The notes below the pieces were generated by a model, which did not search any database, was not told the origin of the DNA, and saw only the letters and a list, made by a program, of their open reading frames with translations. From Actinomycetes bacterium (GTDB lineage Bacteria; Actinomycetota; Acidimicrobiia; Acidimicrobiales; Palsa-688): a stretch of 64,000 nt of DNA. Shown here piece after piece: positions 1 through 7,849 of the stretch. The stretch covers positions 1-64,000 of the forward strand of contig JAKAQB010000001.1 of assembly GCA_021811865.1 (NCBI GenBank). Reading direction: 5' to 3'. Each line of letters begins with the position of its first letter. Position 1 is the first letter of the stretch. Made by a program: the position numbers and the translations under genes.

Positions 1-837
1 CCGTACGCCCCGGTCGTCAGCCGTGCGCTCACCACCCGCCCGGCGGGGCAGCGACGTCGTGCCGGCGCCCACCGGGCCGCCGGCCGGGCCGGTGAGGCTG
101 CGGACGAGCAGCGCCGAGCGCGCCGTCGCAGCGCGGTGGGCTGGGGAGCCGGCGGCGACGAGCGGGGCGAGCCAGCTCTGCCACGCGACGACGGTGTCGT
201 CGACCAGCCGGCGGGCGGCGCCGACCGACAGCGCCGGGGCGACCGAGCGGCGGTCGTCGACGGTGACGACCAGCGACTCACCGGGCTCGAGGCGGCGGAC
301 CCCCCGCCACCGGGGGCGGTTCCGGCCGAGCGGCGCCGGCGCGAAGTCCACACCTGCCCGCACCACCAGCGACCCCCACGCCACGCCCTCCGATGTGGCG
401 TCCACCCGGCCGGAGCCAGCGCCCGGCAGCACCTCGACTTCGATCTCCACCGGACCGGCGAGCGCCGTTGCAACCCTGACGACGCGTCCCGCCGGGAGGA
501 TCCGGCCGGCCGACGTCCCCGCCCAGGCAAGGGCGTCGAGGACCTGCACCGCCTGCCCGGTACCAGTCCGCAGGACCGTCTCGGCCACGAGGGAATCGCC
601 GACGTAGCGCTGCGAGCCGGGCGGCAGCTTCCGGCCGGAGCCGGTGCCCTCCCGGACGGGCCCGACCCTCACCGCAGCCCCGCCGGGGTCGAGCAACCGC
701 CACAGCGCCGGCGGCCCGTCGAAGCTCGCCGGGCAGTACCAGTCGATGGTGCCGTCGGCGGCGACGAGGGCGCCTCGCACCCCGTCGGCGATCCATGCCC
801 GGGCGGCGAGGGGGACCCGGTCGGCGTCGGTCAGCAC
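1..837 (-). CDS. Glycoside hydrolase family 15 protein (glucoamylase/trehalase-like), N-terminal part, cut by window edge
   Basis: Reading leftward from a GTG at 837 the frame stays open to base 1, giving 279 residues with no stop. The N-terminus carries the hallmark of GH15 N-terminal beta-domains, a DGTIDWYCPASFDGPPAL stretch near residues 27-44, and a TTSLPRRAGGER segment near the window edge matches the start of the catalytic (alpha/alpha)6 domain. Known GH15 members of about 600 residues hydrolyse alpha-glucans or trehalose, so more than half the gene, including both catalytic glutamates, lies outside. It follows greA on the same strand with a 57-bp gap. The start is chosen as the first GTG after an in-frame TGA in that gap. 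Substrate cannot be told. Confidence 0.85.
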   Translation of the reverse strand, partial: MLTDADRVPLAARAWIADGVRGALVAADGTIDWYCPASFDGPPALWRLLDPGGAAVRVGPVREGTGSGRKLPPGSQRYVGDSLVAETVLRTGTGQAVQVLDALAWAGTSAGRILPAGRVVRVATALAGPVEIEVEVLPGAGSGRVDATSEGVAWGSLVVRAGVDFAPAPLGRNRPRWRGVRRLEPGESLVVTVDDRRSVAPALSVGAARRLVDDTVVAWQSWLAPLVAAGSPAHRAATARSALLVRSLTGPAGGPVGAGTTSLPRRAGGERTADDRGVR

Positions 838-894
838 GGGACCGGTGGCGGTTGCTCGGGCGCCGACTTCGACGGGCCAGGCTCAGAGTTGGGT

Positions 895-1368
895 TCAGAC
901 GCCGACTTCGACGACCTCCACCTCCAGCTGCCCGCTCGGAGCGTCGTAGGCGACCGTGTCACCCTTCCGCTTCCCGATCAGCGCCTGGCCGAGCGGCGAG
1001 TTGGGGGACACCACCGAAACCCCCTCGCGACGTTCCTCGATCGAGCCGATCAGGAACTGCTCGACGTCGTCGTCACCGGCGTAGCGCAGGGCGACCACGA
1101 CGCCGGTGCGGACGGCGCCGTCGGAGGGGGCGGCGTCGGAGTCGACGATCTCGGCGCCGGCGAGCATGGCTCCCAGCTGGCGGATGCGCAGCTCCATCTT
1201 CCCCTGGCTGTCCTTGGCGGCGTGGTAGTCACCGTTCTCGGACAGGTCGCCGAGGGCGCGGGCCGCCTCGATGGCACGGGCGATCTCGACGCGTCCCCGG
1301 GTCCTCAGATCCTCGAGCTCCGCCTGGAGGCGCTCGTAGGTCTCGCGCGTCAGTTGCGTCTCGGCCAT
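895..1368 (-). CDS. greA: Transcription elongation factor GreA
   Basis: 157 residues, the normal GreA length. GreA binds the RNA polymerase secondary channel and stimulates cleavage of backtracked transcripts. The N-terminal coiled coil (about residues 1-75) carries the acidic tip motif GDLSENGDYHAAK with D41 and E44, the residues that coordinate the catalytic Mg2+ in the family. The C-terminal FKBP-like domain ends with the typical SPLGQALIGKRKGDTV pattern. The ATG start is at 1368. The gene points away from the leader of the branched-chain amino acid operon, so the 62 bp between 1369 and 1430 hold two divergent promoters. Confidence 0.97.
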   Translation of the reverse strand: MAETQLTRETYERLQAELEDLRTRGRVEIARAIEAARALGDLSENGDYHAAKDSQGKMELRIRQLGAMLAGAEIVDSDAAPSDGAVRTGVVVALRYAGDDDVEQFLIGSIEERREGVSVVSPNSPLGQALIGKRKGDTVAYDAPSGQLEVEVVEVGV

Positions 1369-1394
1369 GAGGGCCGAGGCTAGTCGTCCGCCGG

Positions 1395-1424
1395 TTGACG
1401 CCGGCCCCGGGCATGAACGACACT
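1395..1424 (+). promoter_or_regulatory. Probable promoter of the leuB-ilvE-cimA operon
   Basis: TTGACG at 1395-1400 is followed after 18 bp by GACACT at 1419-1424, a moderate match to actinobacterial -35/-10 elements (the -10 lacks the first T). Transcription from about 7 bp downstream would start at or next to the GTG at 1431, giving a leaderless leader peptide. Inferred from sequence only. Confidence 0.5.
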
Positions 1425-1430
1425 GTGGGG

Positions 1431-1478
1431 GTGACCCCTGCCCAGCCCCATGTGATCCCGCAGGTATTCATCGTGTAG
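1431..1478 (+). CDS. Ile/Val-rich leader peptide of the branched-chain amino acid operon
   Basis: GTG at 1431 opens a 15-codon frame reading VTPAQPHVIPQVFIV and ending in TAG at 1476-1478. The last eight residues contain three Val and two Ile codons, and there is no Leu codon. An 11-bp hairpin begins at the stop codon and a second GC-rich hairpin follows, the layout of a translation-coupled transcription attenuator. The GTG lies about 7 nt after a plausible -10, so translation would be leaderless, as is common in actinobacteria. The downstream operon makes isoleucine precursors by the citramalate route, which fits Ile/Val rather than Leu sensing. The peptide is too short for homology, so the call rests on position and codon content. 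Confidence 0.6.
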   Translation: MTPAQPHVIPQVFIV

Positions 1479-1529
1479 CACACCGGCGCTCCGCCGGTGT
1501 GCCTGCCGACCGTCCCCGAGGGGGCGGTC
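1478..1529 (+). promoter_or_regulatory. Attenuator-like hairpin pair behind the leader peptide
   Basis: A perfect 11-bp stem with a CTC loop (1478-1502, arms GCACACCGGCG and CGCCGGTGTGC) is followed by a 9-bp stem with one G-U pair (1508-1529). The stretch after the second stem (to about 1540) is only mildly T-rich, as in many GC-rich terminators. The first stem overlaps the leader stop codon, so a ribosome stalled on the Val/Ile codons would block it. I could not define a convincing antiterminator by eye. Confidence 0.5.
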
Positions 1530-1575
1530 GTCGTCTGTCCGGGCCCTTCCCCGCCCGGCTCCCCGCCCACCCCCC

Positions 1576-1603
1576 AGGTGAACGACCCGAGGTGAACGAC
1601 CCG
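1576..1603 (+). repeat. Two tandem copies of a 14-bp unit just upstream of leuB
   Basis: AGGTGAACGACCCG occurs at 1576-1589 and 1590-1603, with a third partial copy running into the leuB start. Each copy carries an AGGTGA that looks like a ribosome binding site. The second is 11 nt from the GTG at 1606. Confidence 0.8.
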
Positions 1604-1605
1604 AA

Positions 1606-2616
1606 GTGAGCATGGTGAGCACCCACCGCATCGCAGTCATCCCCGGCGACGGCATCGGCACCGAGGTCGTCCCCGTAGCGCTGGATGTCGCCCGAGCCGC
1701 CGGCGCCGAGCTCGAGACCGTCGAGTACGACCTCGGCGGGCGGCGCTACCTGGCCACCGGCGAGGTGCTGCCTCCAAGCGTCCTCGAGGAGCTGAGGGGC
1801 TTCGACGCCATCCTGCTCGGCGCCATCGGCACGCCTGAGGTCCCGCCCGGGGTGCTCGAGCGGGGGCTCCTGCTGCGGCTGCGCTTCGCCCTCGACCTCT
1901 ACGTCAACCTGCGGCCGTTCCGTGCCGACGCCGCTGCCGGCTCCGGTGAGCAGCTCGACGTGGCCGTCGTGCGCGAGAACACCGAGGGCACCTACGCCGG
2001 CGAGGGCGGCTTCCTGCGCAAGGGCACCCCGGCAGAGGTCGCCACCCAGGGGTCGGTCAACACGCGCTTCGGGGTGGAGCGCTGCGTGCGCTTCGCCTTC
2101 GAGCTGGCCCGCAGCCGGGCTCGCCACCACCTCACGCTGGTCCACAAGACCAACGTGCTGTCCTTCGCCGGCGACCTGTGGCAGCGGACCTTCGACGATC
2201 TCGCCGCCCAACACCACGACGTCACCACCGCCTACAACCATGTCGACGCCGCCTGCATCCACCTGGTGGCGTCTCCCTCGCGCTACGACGTCATCGTCAC
2301 CGACAACCTCTTCGGCGACATCCTCACCGACCTCGCCGGCGCGGTCGCCGGCGGCATCGGGCGGGCAGCGTCGGCCAACCTCAACCCGGAGCGCAACGGG
2401 CCGTCGCTCTTCGAGCCGGTGCACGGTTCGGCCCCGGACATAGCCGGCAGCGGCACCGCCGACCCGACCGCCGCAGTCGTGTCGGCGGCGATGATGCTCG
2501 ACTTCCTCGGCGACACCGACGTCGCGGCGCGCATCACCAAAGCAGTGGAGAGCACGCCGGCCCAACCAGGCCGCTCCACGAGCGAGACCGGCGCCGCCAT
2601 CACCCGACGGCTGTAG
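1606..2616 (+). CDS. leuB: 3-isopropylmalate / 3-methylmalate dehydrogenase (LeuB)
   Basis: 336 residues of the isocitrate/isopropylmalate dehydrogenase family. It oxidatively decarboxylates 3-isopropylmalate for leucine and, in organisms with citramalate synthase, 3-methylmalate for isoleucine, using NAD+. Visible family motifs are GDGIGTEV near the N-terminus, [23 protein letters not shown] with the catalytic Lys, the [11 protein letters not shown] metal-binding segment and [13 protein letters not shown]. It is the first gene of a collinear operon with ilvE and cimA and lies behind the Ile/Val leader. Three starts are possible (GTG 1606, ATG 1612, GTG 1615). I give the longest, since the AGGTGA at 1590 suits 1606 best. 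LeuB is preferred over isocitrate dehydrogenase because of length and neighbours. Confidence 0.93.
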   Translation: MSMVSTHRIAVIPGDGIGTEVVPVALDVARAAGAELETVEYDLGGRRYLATGEVLPPSVLEELRGFDAILLGAIGTPEVPPGVLERGLLLRLRFALDLYVNLRPFRADAAAGSGEQLDVAVVRENTEGTYAGEGGFLRKGTPAEVATQGSVNTRFGVERCVRFAFELARSRARHHLTLVHKTNVLSFAGDLWQRTFDDLAAQHHDVTTAYNHVDAACIHLVASPSRYDVIVTDNLFGDILTDLAGAVAGGIGRAASANLNPERNGPSLFEPVHGSAPDIAGSGTADPTAAVVSAAMMLDFLGDTDVAARITKAVESTPAQPGRSTSETGAAITRRL

Positions 2617-2676
2617 AGCCCGAAGACCGTAGAGCCCGAAGACCGTAGAGCCCGAAGACTGTAGAGAACGAAGAAA
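2613..2676 (+). repeat. Four tandem 16-bp repeats between leuB and ilvE
   Basis: GTAGAGCCCGAAGACC is repeated from 2613 to 2660 three times almost perfectly, and a fourth unit (2661-2676) has diverged. The first unit contains the leuB stop codon, and each unit carries a TAG in the same register relative to itself. The array sits between two co-transcribed genes and ends 12 bp before the ilvE start. Confidence 0.9.
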
Positions 2677-2688
2677 GGCTGCAGCGAG

Positions 2689-3612
2689 ATGCCCATCACC
2701 CCCACAGAGAAGATCTGGATGGACGGCGAGCTCGTCGACTGGGACGACGCCCGCATCCACGTGCTCACCCACTCGCTGCACTACGGCTGCGGCGTCTTCG
2801 AGGGCATCCGGGCGTACGCCACCGACGAGGGCCCGGCGATCTTCCGCCTGCACGACCACGTCCGGCGGCTGTTCCGCTCGGCTCACATCTTCATGATCGA
2901 CGTCCCCTTCAGCGACGAGGAGATCGTGACGGCCACCAAGCAGACGGTGGCGGTCAACGGGCTCGACCAGTGCTACATCCGGCCGCTCGTCTACCTCGGC
3001 TACGGGGAGATGGGCCTCAACCCGCTGCTCGCGCCGGTGCAGGTGTCGATCGCGGTGTGGCCGTGGGGCGCCTACCTCGGCGAGGAGGGGATGGCGCGCG
3101 GCGTGCGCATGAAGATCAGCTCCTGGCAGCGCCACGCTCCCAACGCCATCCCGCCGGCCGCCAAGGGCACGGGCATGTACATCAACAGCTCGATGGCCAA
3201 GATCGAGGCGATCAAGGCCGGCTACGACGAGGCCATCCTCCTGTCCCCGCAGGGGTACGTGTCGGAGTGCACCGGCGAGAACATCTTCGTCGTGCGGGGT
3301 GGGCGGATCGTCACGCCGCCGCTGTCGGCCGGCGCCCTGGAAGGCATCACCCAGGACACGGTGCTCACCCTCGCCCGGGACCTCGGCTACGAGGTCGGCA
3401 CGGGGAACATCCTGCGCTCGGATCTGTACGTCGCCGACGAGGCGTTCATCACCGGCACAGCGGCGGAGCTCGTCCCGATCAGCTCGGTCGACGACCGCGA
3501 CGTCGGGGACGGCAAGCCGGGGCCCATCACCAGGCGCCTCCAGGAGCTGTACGGGGAGGTCGTCCGCGCGAAGGTGGACCGCTACAAGGACTGGAACGAG
3601 CATGTCCGCTGA
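2689..3612 (+). CDS. ilvE: Branched-chain amino acid aminotransferase (class IV PLP fold)
   Basis: 307 residues, the usual IlvE length. It transfers the amino group between glutamate and the 2-oxo acids of Ile, Val and Leu in the cytoplasm, the last step of each pathway. The PLP-binding lysine is K159 in PPAAKGTGMY. Other family hallmarks are HYGCGVFEGIRAY (about 31-43), WGAYLG, SECTGENIF and GTAAELVPI. The ATG at 2689 has an AAAGG 10 nt upstream. It lies 72 bp behind leuB, the gap being filled by a 16-bp tandem repeat, and its last codons lie inside a hairpin that covers the cimA start. Confidence 0.96.
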   Translation: MPITPTEKIWMDGELVDWDDARIHVLTHSLHYGCGVFEGIRAYATDEGPAIFRLHDHVRRLFRSAHIFMIDVPFSDEEIVTATKQTVAVNGLDQCYIRPLVYLGYGEMGLNPLLAPVQVSIAVWPWGAYLGEEGMARGVRMKISSWQRHAPNAIPPAAKGTGMYINSSMAKIEAIKAGYDEAILLSPQGYVSECTGENIFVVRGGRIVTPPLSAGALEGITQDTVLTLARDLGYEVGTGNILRSDLYVADEAFITGTAAELVPISSVDDRDVGDGKPGPITRRLQELYGEVVRAKVDRYKDWNEHVR

Positions 3613-3644
3613 CATGCGGGAGGTGCCCCCCCGCATGTCAGCGG
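3606..3644 (+). promoter_or_regulatory. Perfect 15-bp hairpin over the ilvE stop and the cimA ribosome binding site and start
   Basis: Arms 3606-3620 and 3630-3644 are perfectly complementary (CCGCTGACATGCGGG and its reverse complement) with a 9-nt loop AGGTGCCCC. The loop and left arm hold the GGGAGGTG Shine-Dalgarno, and the right arm holds the preferred cimA ATG at 3635. The ilvE stop codon (3610-3612) is in the left arm, so ribosomes finishing ilvE would melt it. Confidence 0.85.
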
Positions 3645-5257
3645 GCGGCCACGGGCTGCCCCGGGAGCTGCCCGAGTCGGTCGACATCTACGACACGACC
3701 CTGCGCGACGGGTCGCAGCAGGAGGGTCTGTCGCTCACCGTCGACGACAAGCTGCGGGTTGCCGAGCAGCTCGACCACCTGGGCGTCGCCTACATCGAAG
3801 GTGGCTGGCCGGGAGCCAACCCCAAGGATGCCGAGTTCTTCCGCCGGGCCTCGGCCGGTGAGCTGCGGCTCCACCACGCCACGCTCGTGGCCTTTGGCTC
3901 GACCCGCAAGGCCGGTGGGCGGGCCGAGACCGATCCGGTGCTCGCCGACCTGCTCGCCGCGGCCACACCGGTCGTATGCCTCGTGGCCAAGTCGGCGCGG
4001 TGGCACGTCACCGAGACCCTCCGCACCTCCCTCACCGAGGCGATCGACATGGTCGCCGACTCCGTTGCCTACCTCCGGTCGGAGGGGCGCCGGGTGTTCG
4101 TCGACGCCGAGCACTTCTTCGACGGTCACCGTGACCATCCCCGTTTCCCGCTGGACGTGCTGCTCGCCGCCGAGGAGGCCGGCGCCGAGGCGGTCGTGCT
4201 CTGCGACACCAACGGTGGCAGCCTCCCCTTTGAGGTCGAGGCGATCGTAGGGGCGGTCCGTGACCGCGTCGGCATCACCCTCGGCGGCCACTTCCACAAC
4301 GACTCCGGGTGCGCCGTCGCCAACTCGCTGGCTGCGGTCCGCCAGGGTGCCACCCACGTGCAGGGCTGTGTCAACGGGTATGGCGAACGCACCGGCAACG
4401 CCGACCTCACCGCCGTCGTTCCGGACCTCACCGTGAAGATGGGAGTGGAGACGATCCCCCGCGAGCGGTTGGGCCGGCTCACCGCCGTCGCCCACCACAT
4501 CGCCGAGGTGGTCAACGTCGCCCCCGACCCCCACCAGCCCTTCGTCGGCGTGTCGGCTTTCGCCCACAAGGCCGGGCTGCACACCAGCGCGATCGCCCGA
4601 CAGCCGGGGGCGTACGAGCACGTCGCCCCCGAGACGGTCGGCAACGGGACGAGGTTCGTGGTGTCGGAGATGGCGGGGCGTTCGACGGTCGCGCTGAAGG
4701 CGGAGGAGCTCGGCCTCCCCCTGCCCGAGGCGGTCCTCGGCGACGTGGTGGAGCGCCTCAAGCAGCTCGAGCACGGCGGGTTCCACTTCGAGGTGGCGGA
4801 CGGCTCCCTCGAGTTGCTGCTGCGGCAGGCGGCGGGCTGGAAGCAGCCGTTCTTCCGGCTGGAGTCGCACCGGGTGATCACCGATCTCAGGGAGGACGGC
4901 AGCTTCGTCACCGAGGCCACCGTCAAGCTGCACGTCGGCGACGAGCGGGTGCTCGCCACCGCCGAGGGGAACGGGCCGGTCAACGCCCTCGACGCCGCCC
5001 TGCGCAAGGCGATCGGCCCGACCCACCCGGCGCTGTCACACATCCACCTCACCGACTACAAGGTGCGGGTGCTCGACACGGCGCGCGGCACGGAGGCGGT
5101 TACACGGGTGCTCGTCGACAGCACGGACGGGGAGAGGACCTGGACGACGATAGGCGTGTCCCCCAACGTGATCGAGGCGTCGTGGGCGGCGCTCGAGGAC
5201 TCGGTCGTGCTCGGGTTGCTGCACGCCGGCGACGCCGACCAGGCTGGGCGGCCGTGA
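3635..5257 (+). CDS. cimA: Citramalate synthase (CimA type)
   Basis: About 540 residues. It condenses pyruvate with acetyl-CoA to (R)-citramalate, the threonine-independent entry to isoleucine. The N-terminal HMGL-like TIM barrel has IYDTTLRDGSQQEG (R24, D25) and the metal-binding HFHND; a GVSAFAHKAGLHTSAI segment follows. The C-terminal about 120 residues form the LeuA-type allosteric domain that binds Ile or Leu as feedback inhibitor. The EGGWPGANPKD segment is typical of the CimA subgroup rather than LeuA. I chose ATG 3635 because a strong GGGAGGTG lies 9 nt upstream. In-frame ATGs at 3602 and 3614 would overlap or abut ilvE. It ends in a GTGA overlap with the next gene. Confidence 0.92.
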   Translation: MSAGGHGLPRELPESVDIYDTTLRDGSQQEGLSLTVDDKLRVAEQLDHLGVAYIEGGWPGANPKDAEFFRRASAGELRLHHATLVAFGSTRKAGGRAETDPVLADLLAAATPVVCLVAKSARWHVTETLRTSLTEAIDMVADSVAYLRSEGRRVFVDAEHFFDGHRDHPRFPLDVLLAAEEAGAEAVVLCDTNGGSLPFEVEAIVGAVRDRVGITLGGHFHNDSGCAVANSLAAVRQGATHVQGCVNGYGERTGNADLTAVVPDLTVKMGVETIPRERLGRLTAVAHHIAEVVNVAPDPHQPFVGVSAFAHKAGLHTSAIARQPGAYEHVAPETVGNGTRFVVSEMAGRSTVALKAEELGLPLPEAVLGDVVERLKQLEHGGFHFEVADGSLELLLRQAAGWKQPFFRLESHRVITDLREDGSFVTEATVKLHVGDERVLATAEGNGPVNALDAALRKAIGPTHPALSHIHLTDYKVRVLDTARGTEAVTRVLVDSTDGERTWTTIGVSPNVIEASWAALEDSVVLGLLHAGDADQAGRP

Positions 5258-5763
5258 CGCAACCGGACTACGTCCCGGTCCGGCCGAGCGATCGGGTCCG
5301 GCCCTCCGAGCGCCTCAACCTCCCGGGTGCCCGGCGCCAGGTTCGCCCCGGCGAGCTGCTCGAGCTGACGCCGCCGGTGGGTGACCGCTTGGGTGCCGCC
5401 GGCCCGGATCTCGGCTACGGCCTCAAGCTCGCCAAGCGCCTCGAGCCCCGCCTGACCGTCCCCGAAGCAGAGGACGTCCACGACGTCGTTGCCGGCTGCT
5501 TCGCGTGTGGCGCCCGCCGGGCGGCGACGTACGGCCGGGCGCCCGTCATCTACGACTTCGAGTGGGCCTATACCCTGTGGGGGTATCTGGGGCAACCACC
5601 GGAAGACCTCGTCGCTGCCCGCGCCCCGGCGATGCGAGGCGCCGCCCACGACTACTGGCACCAGCGGGCCGTGGCCGACGCCGTCGCCGCCGAGGCCATC
5701 CGCCTGACGCCGGCGCAGGTGGCCGAGCGCATCGGCGAGTGGAGGAGCTTCCTAGACCTGTAG
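5254..5763 (+). CDS. Conserved hypothetical protein at the end of the branched-chain operon
   Basis: 169 residues from a GTG that overlaps the cimA stop by 4 bp, so it is translationally coupled to cimA. I see no membrane segment, signal peptide or named motif. The middle contains two cysteines close together (GCFACGARR). The N-terminus is Arg/Pro rich and the C-terminus is helical and acidic. The last 12 bp overlap the end of fabD on the other strand. I do not recognise a family. Coupling to cimA suggests an accessory role in that pathway, but this is only inference. Confidence 0.75.
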   Translation: MTQPDYVPVRPSDRVRPSERLNLPGARRQVRPGELLELTPPVGDRLGAAGPDLGYGLKLAKRLEPRLTVPEAEDVHDVVAGCFACGARRAATYGRAPVIYDFEWAYTLWGYLGQPPEDLVAARAPAMRGAAHDYWHQRAVADAVAAEAIRLTPAQVAERIGEWRSFLDL

Positions 5764-6657
5764 CCGGGCGAGGTCGCCGGGAGCGTTGATCGTGACGCGC
5801 CGGGCGCCGTCGACGGTGCGCCTGACCATGCCCGACAGCTCGCCGCCCGGCCCGAGCTCGACGAAGGTGTCGGCTCCCAGGCTGCGCATGGTGAGCAACG
5901 ACTCGCGCCAGCGGACCGGGGCGGACAGCTGCGTGGCGAGGAGCGAGGGAAAGTCCTCCCCGTGAGCCGCCCCGTCCACATTGGTCACGACCGACCTCGC
6001 GGCGGGCAGGAACGCCGCTGCGGCGATGGCGCGCTCCAAACGCTCCTGCGCTGCGGACATCAGCGGCGAGTGGAAGGCGCCGCCCACCGGAAGGGCCATG
6101 ACCCGCTTGGCGCCGAGCTCCGCCGCCCTCCGGCCGGCGGCCGACACGCCATGGGCCGTGCCAGCGATGACGATCTGGCCCGGAGCGTTGTCGTTGGCGA
6201 CCCATGCGCCGTCAACGTCCTCGCAGGCGCGGGCGACGAGCTGCGGTTCCAGGCCGAGCACGGCGGCCATGGTGCCCGGGCTCGCCTCGGCGGCGGCCTG
6301 CATCGCTTCGGCCCGCTCGACGACGAGGACGGCTGCGTCTTTTTCCGCGAGCACTCCCGCAGCGACCAGGGCGGTGTACTCCCCGAGGCTGTGGCCGGCG
6401 ACGGCTGCCACTGCCCGCTCAGCGAGGCCGGCGGCGCGCGCCGCGTCCAGGATGACGAGCGACAGGGCGAAGGTGGCCGGCTGGGCGTTGCGCGTCTGGC
6501 GCAGCGTCTCGGCGTCCGCCTCGAGCAGCAGCCCGCCGACATCGCGCCCGGATGCCTCGCTGACACGCTCGACGACCGCCCACGAAGGATGGTCCCGCCA
6601 AGGCGCACCCATGCCGGCGCGCTGCGAACCCTGGCCGGGGAACAGGAGGGCGAGCAC
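5752..6657 (-). CDS. fabD: Malonyl-CoA:ACP transacylase (FabD)
   Basis: 301 residues, the normal size. It loads malonate from CoA onto acyl carrier protein for fatty acid synthesis. The start LALLFPGQGSQ is the family signature, the nucleophile is S90 in GHSLGEYTAL and the catalytic His is H196 in GGAFHSPLM. The C-terminus has FVELGPGGELSG. The GTG at 6657 is chosen because the PGQGSQ motif begins immediately after it; the open frame extends further upstream but with unrelated sequence. No other fab genes are next to it. It is divergent from the acyl-CoA dehydrogenase 46 bp away, so synthesis and breakdown genes share this intergenic gap. Confidence 0.95.
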   Translation of the reverse strand: MLALLFPGQGSQRAGMGAPWRDHPSWAVVERVSEASGRDVGGLLLEADAETLRQTRNAQPATFALSLVILDAARAAGLAERAVAAVAGHSLGEYTALVAAGVLAEKDAAVLVVERAEAMQAAAEASPGTMAAVLGLEPQLVARACEDVDGAWVANDNAPGQIVIAGTAHGVSAAGRRAAELGAKRVMALPVGGAFHSPLMSAAQERLERAIAAAAFLPAARSVVTNVDGAAHGEDFPSLLATQLSAPVRWRESLLTMRSLGADTFVELGPGGELSGMVRRTVDGARRVTINAPGDLARLQV

Positions 6658-6703
6658 GGCCGGCCAGGCTACGTCTGGCCGGGGTTGGCGCGAGAATCGA
6701 CCC

Positions 6704-7849
6704 ATGCAGCCGATGACCCTCTCCCCCGAGCAGCACGAGTTCCGTGCCGCCGTGCGCGCCCTCGCCGAGGATCGCATCGCCCCACGCGCGGCGGAGGTGG
6801 ACGCCACCGGCGAGTTCCCGTGGGACAACTTCAAGGACTGCGTCGAGATGGACCTGCCGGGCCTCGGCATCCCCGAGGCGTACGGCGGAAGCGGCGCCGA
6901 CCACGTCACCCAGGCGATCCTCGTCGAGGAGCTGGCGCGGGTGTGCGCCTCGACGAGCCTCATCTTCGCCGTCAACGCCCTCTCGACGCTGCCACTGGTC
7001 AACTGGGCGTCCGAGGAGGTCAAGGCGAAGTACCTGCCGCCCATCGCCCGGGGGGAGTCGCAGGCCAGCTACTGCCTGTCGGAGGCCGACGCCGGCAGTG
7101 ACGCCGCCGCCATGAAGGCCCGCGCCGTGCGCGACGGCGACGAGTACGTGCTGTCCGGCTCGAAGTACTGGATCAGCAACGCAGGCATCTCCGACGTGTA
7201 CGTCGTGTTCGCCAAGACCGACCCCGACCCCGGCGCCGGTGGCGTGTCGTGCTTCGTGGTCGAACGGGACTGGGGCCTCCGCTTCGGCAAGCTGGAGAAG
7301 AAGCTCGGCGTGCGCGGCAGCCCGACGAGGGAGGTGATCCTCGACGGTGTCCGGGTCCCCGTCGCCAACCGGGTGGGGGAGGAGGGCGAGGGTTTCAAGG
7401 TGGCCATGCACACCCTCGACCGCAGCCGCACGTCCATCGCCGCCCAGGCGGTCGGGATCGCGCAGGGCGCTCTCGACCAGGCCACGGCGTACGTCAAGCA
7501 GCGCAGGGCGTTCGGCCGGCCGATCGCCGAGTTCCAGGGCCTGCAGTTCATGCTCGCCGACATGGCCATGCGCACCGAGGCGGCACGCATGCTGACCTAC
7601 CGGGCCTGCGCACTCATCGACGAGGGGGACCCCGAGGGGCAGCTGACGGCTGCCGGTGCCGCCGCCAAGTGCTTCGCCGGCGACACCGCCATGGCCGTCA
7701 CCACCGACGCGGTGCAGCTCCTCGGCGGCTACGGCTACACCCAGGACTTCCCCCTCGAGCGCATGATGCGTGACGCGAAGATCACCCAGATCTACGAGGG
7801 CACCAACCAGATCCAGCGGGTCGTCTTGGCGAGACAGCTGCTCAAGTAG
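6704..7849 (+). CDS. Acyl-CoA dehydrogenase
   Basis: 381 residues, typical of short/medium-chain acyl-CoA dehydrogenases. It introduces a trans-2 double bond into acyl-CoA with FAD, passing electrons to ETF. Motifs include YCLSEADAGSDAAAM, GSKYWISNAG (FAD and substrate binding), RRAFGRPIAEFQGLQFMLADMA, GYGYTQDFPLERMMRDAKI and IYEGTNQIQRVVLAR, with E365 as the expected catalytic base. The ATG at 6704 (a second ATG at 6713 is possible) gives the usual N-terminus. It stands alone, divergent from fabD. Chain-length specificity cannot be read from sequence by eye. Confidence 0.95.
   Translation: MQPMTLSPEQHEFRAAVRALAEDRIAPRAAEVDATGEFPWDNFKDCVEMDLPGLGIPEAYGGSGADHVTQAILVEELARVCASTSLIFAVNALSTLPLVNWASEEVKAKYLPPIARGESQASYCLSEADAGSDAAAMKARAVRDGDEYVLSGSKYWISNAGISDVYVVFAKTDPDPGAGGVSCFVVERDWGLRFGKLEKKLGVRGSPTREVILDGVRVPVANRVGEEGEGFKVAMHTLDRSRTSIAAQAVGIAQGALDQATAYVKQRRAFGRPIAEFQGLQFMLADMAMRTEAARMLTYRACALIDEGDPEGQLTAAGAAAKCFAGDTAMAVTTDAVQLLGGYGYTQDFPLERMMRDAKITQIYEGTNQIQRVVLARQLLK

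Noticed and set aside
278..796. 172-residue minus-strand frame near the left edge
   Set aside because: It is out of frame with the GH15 reading on the same strand, which has clear family motifs.
2613..2676. Possible CRISPR or coding repeat
   Set aside because: 16-bp head-to-tail units without spacers, with stop codons in register; simple tandem duplication.
1468..3687. 739-residue minus-strand open frame opposite leuB-ilvE
   Set aside because: Antisense shadow of high-GC coding sequence; Arg/Asp/Val/Gly-biased composition and no domain, while the plus strand encodes clear LeuB and IlvE.
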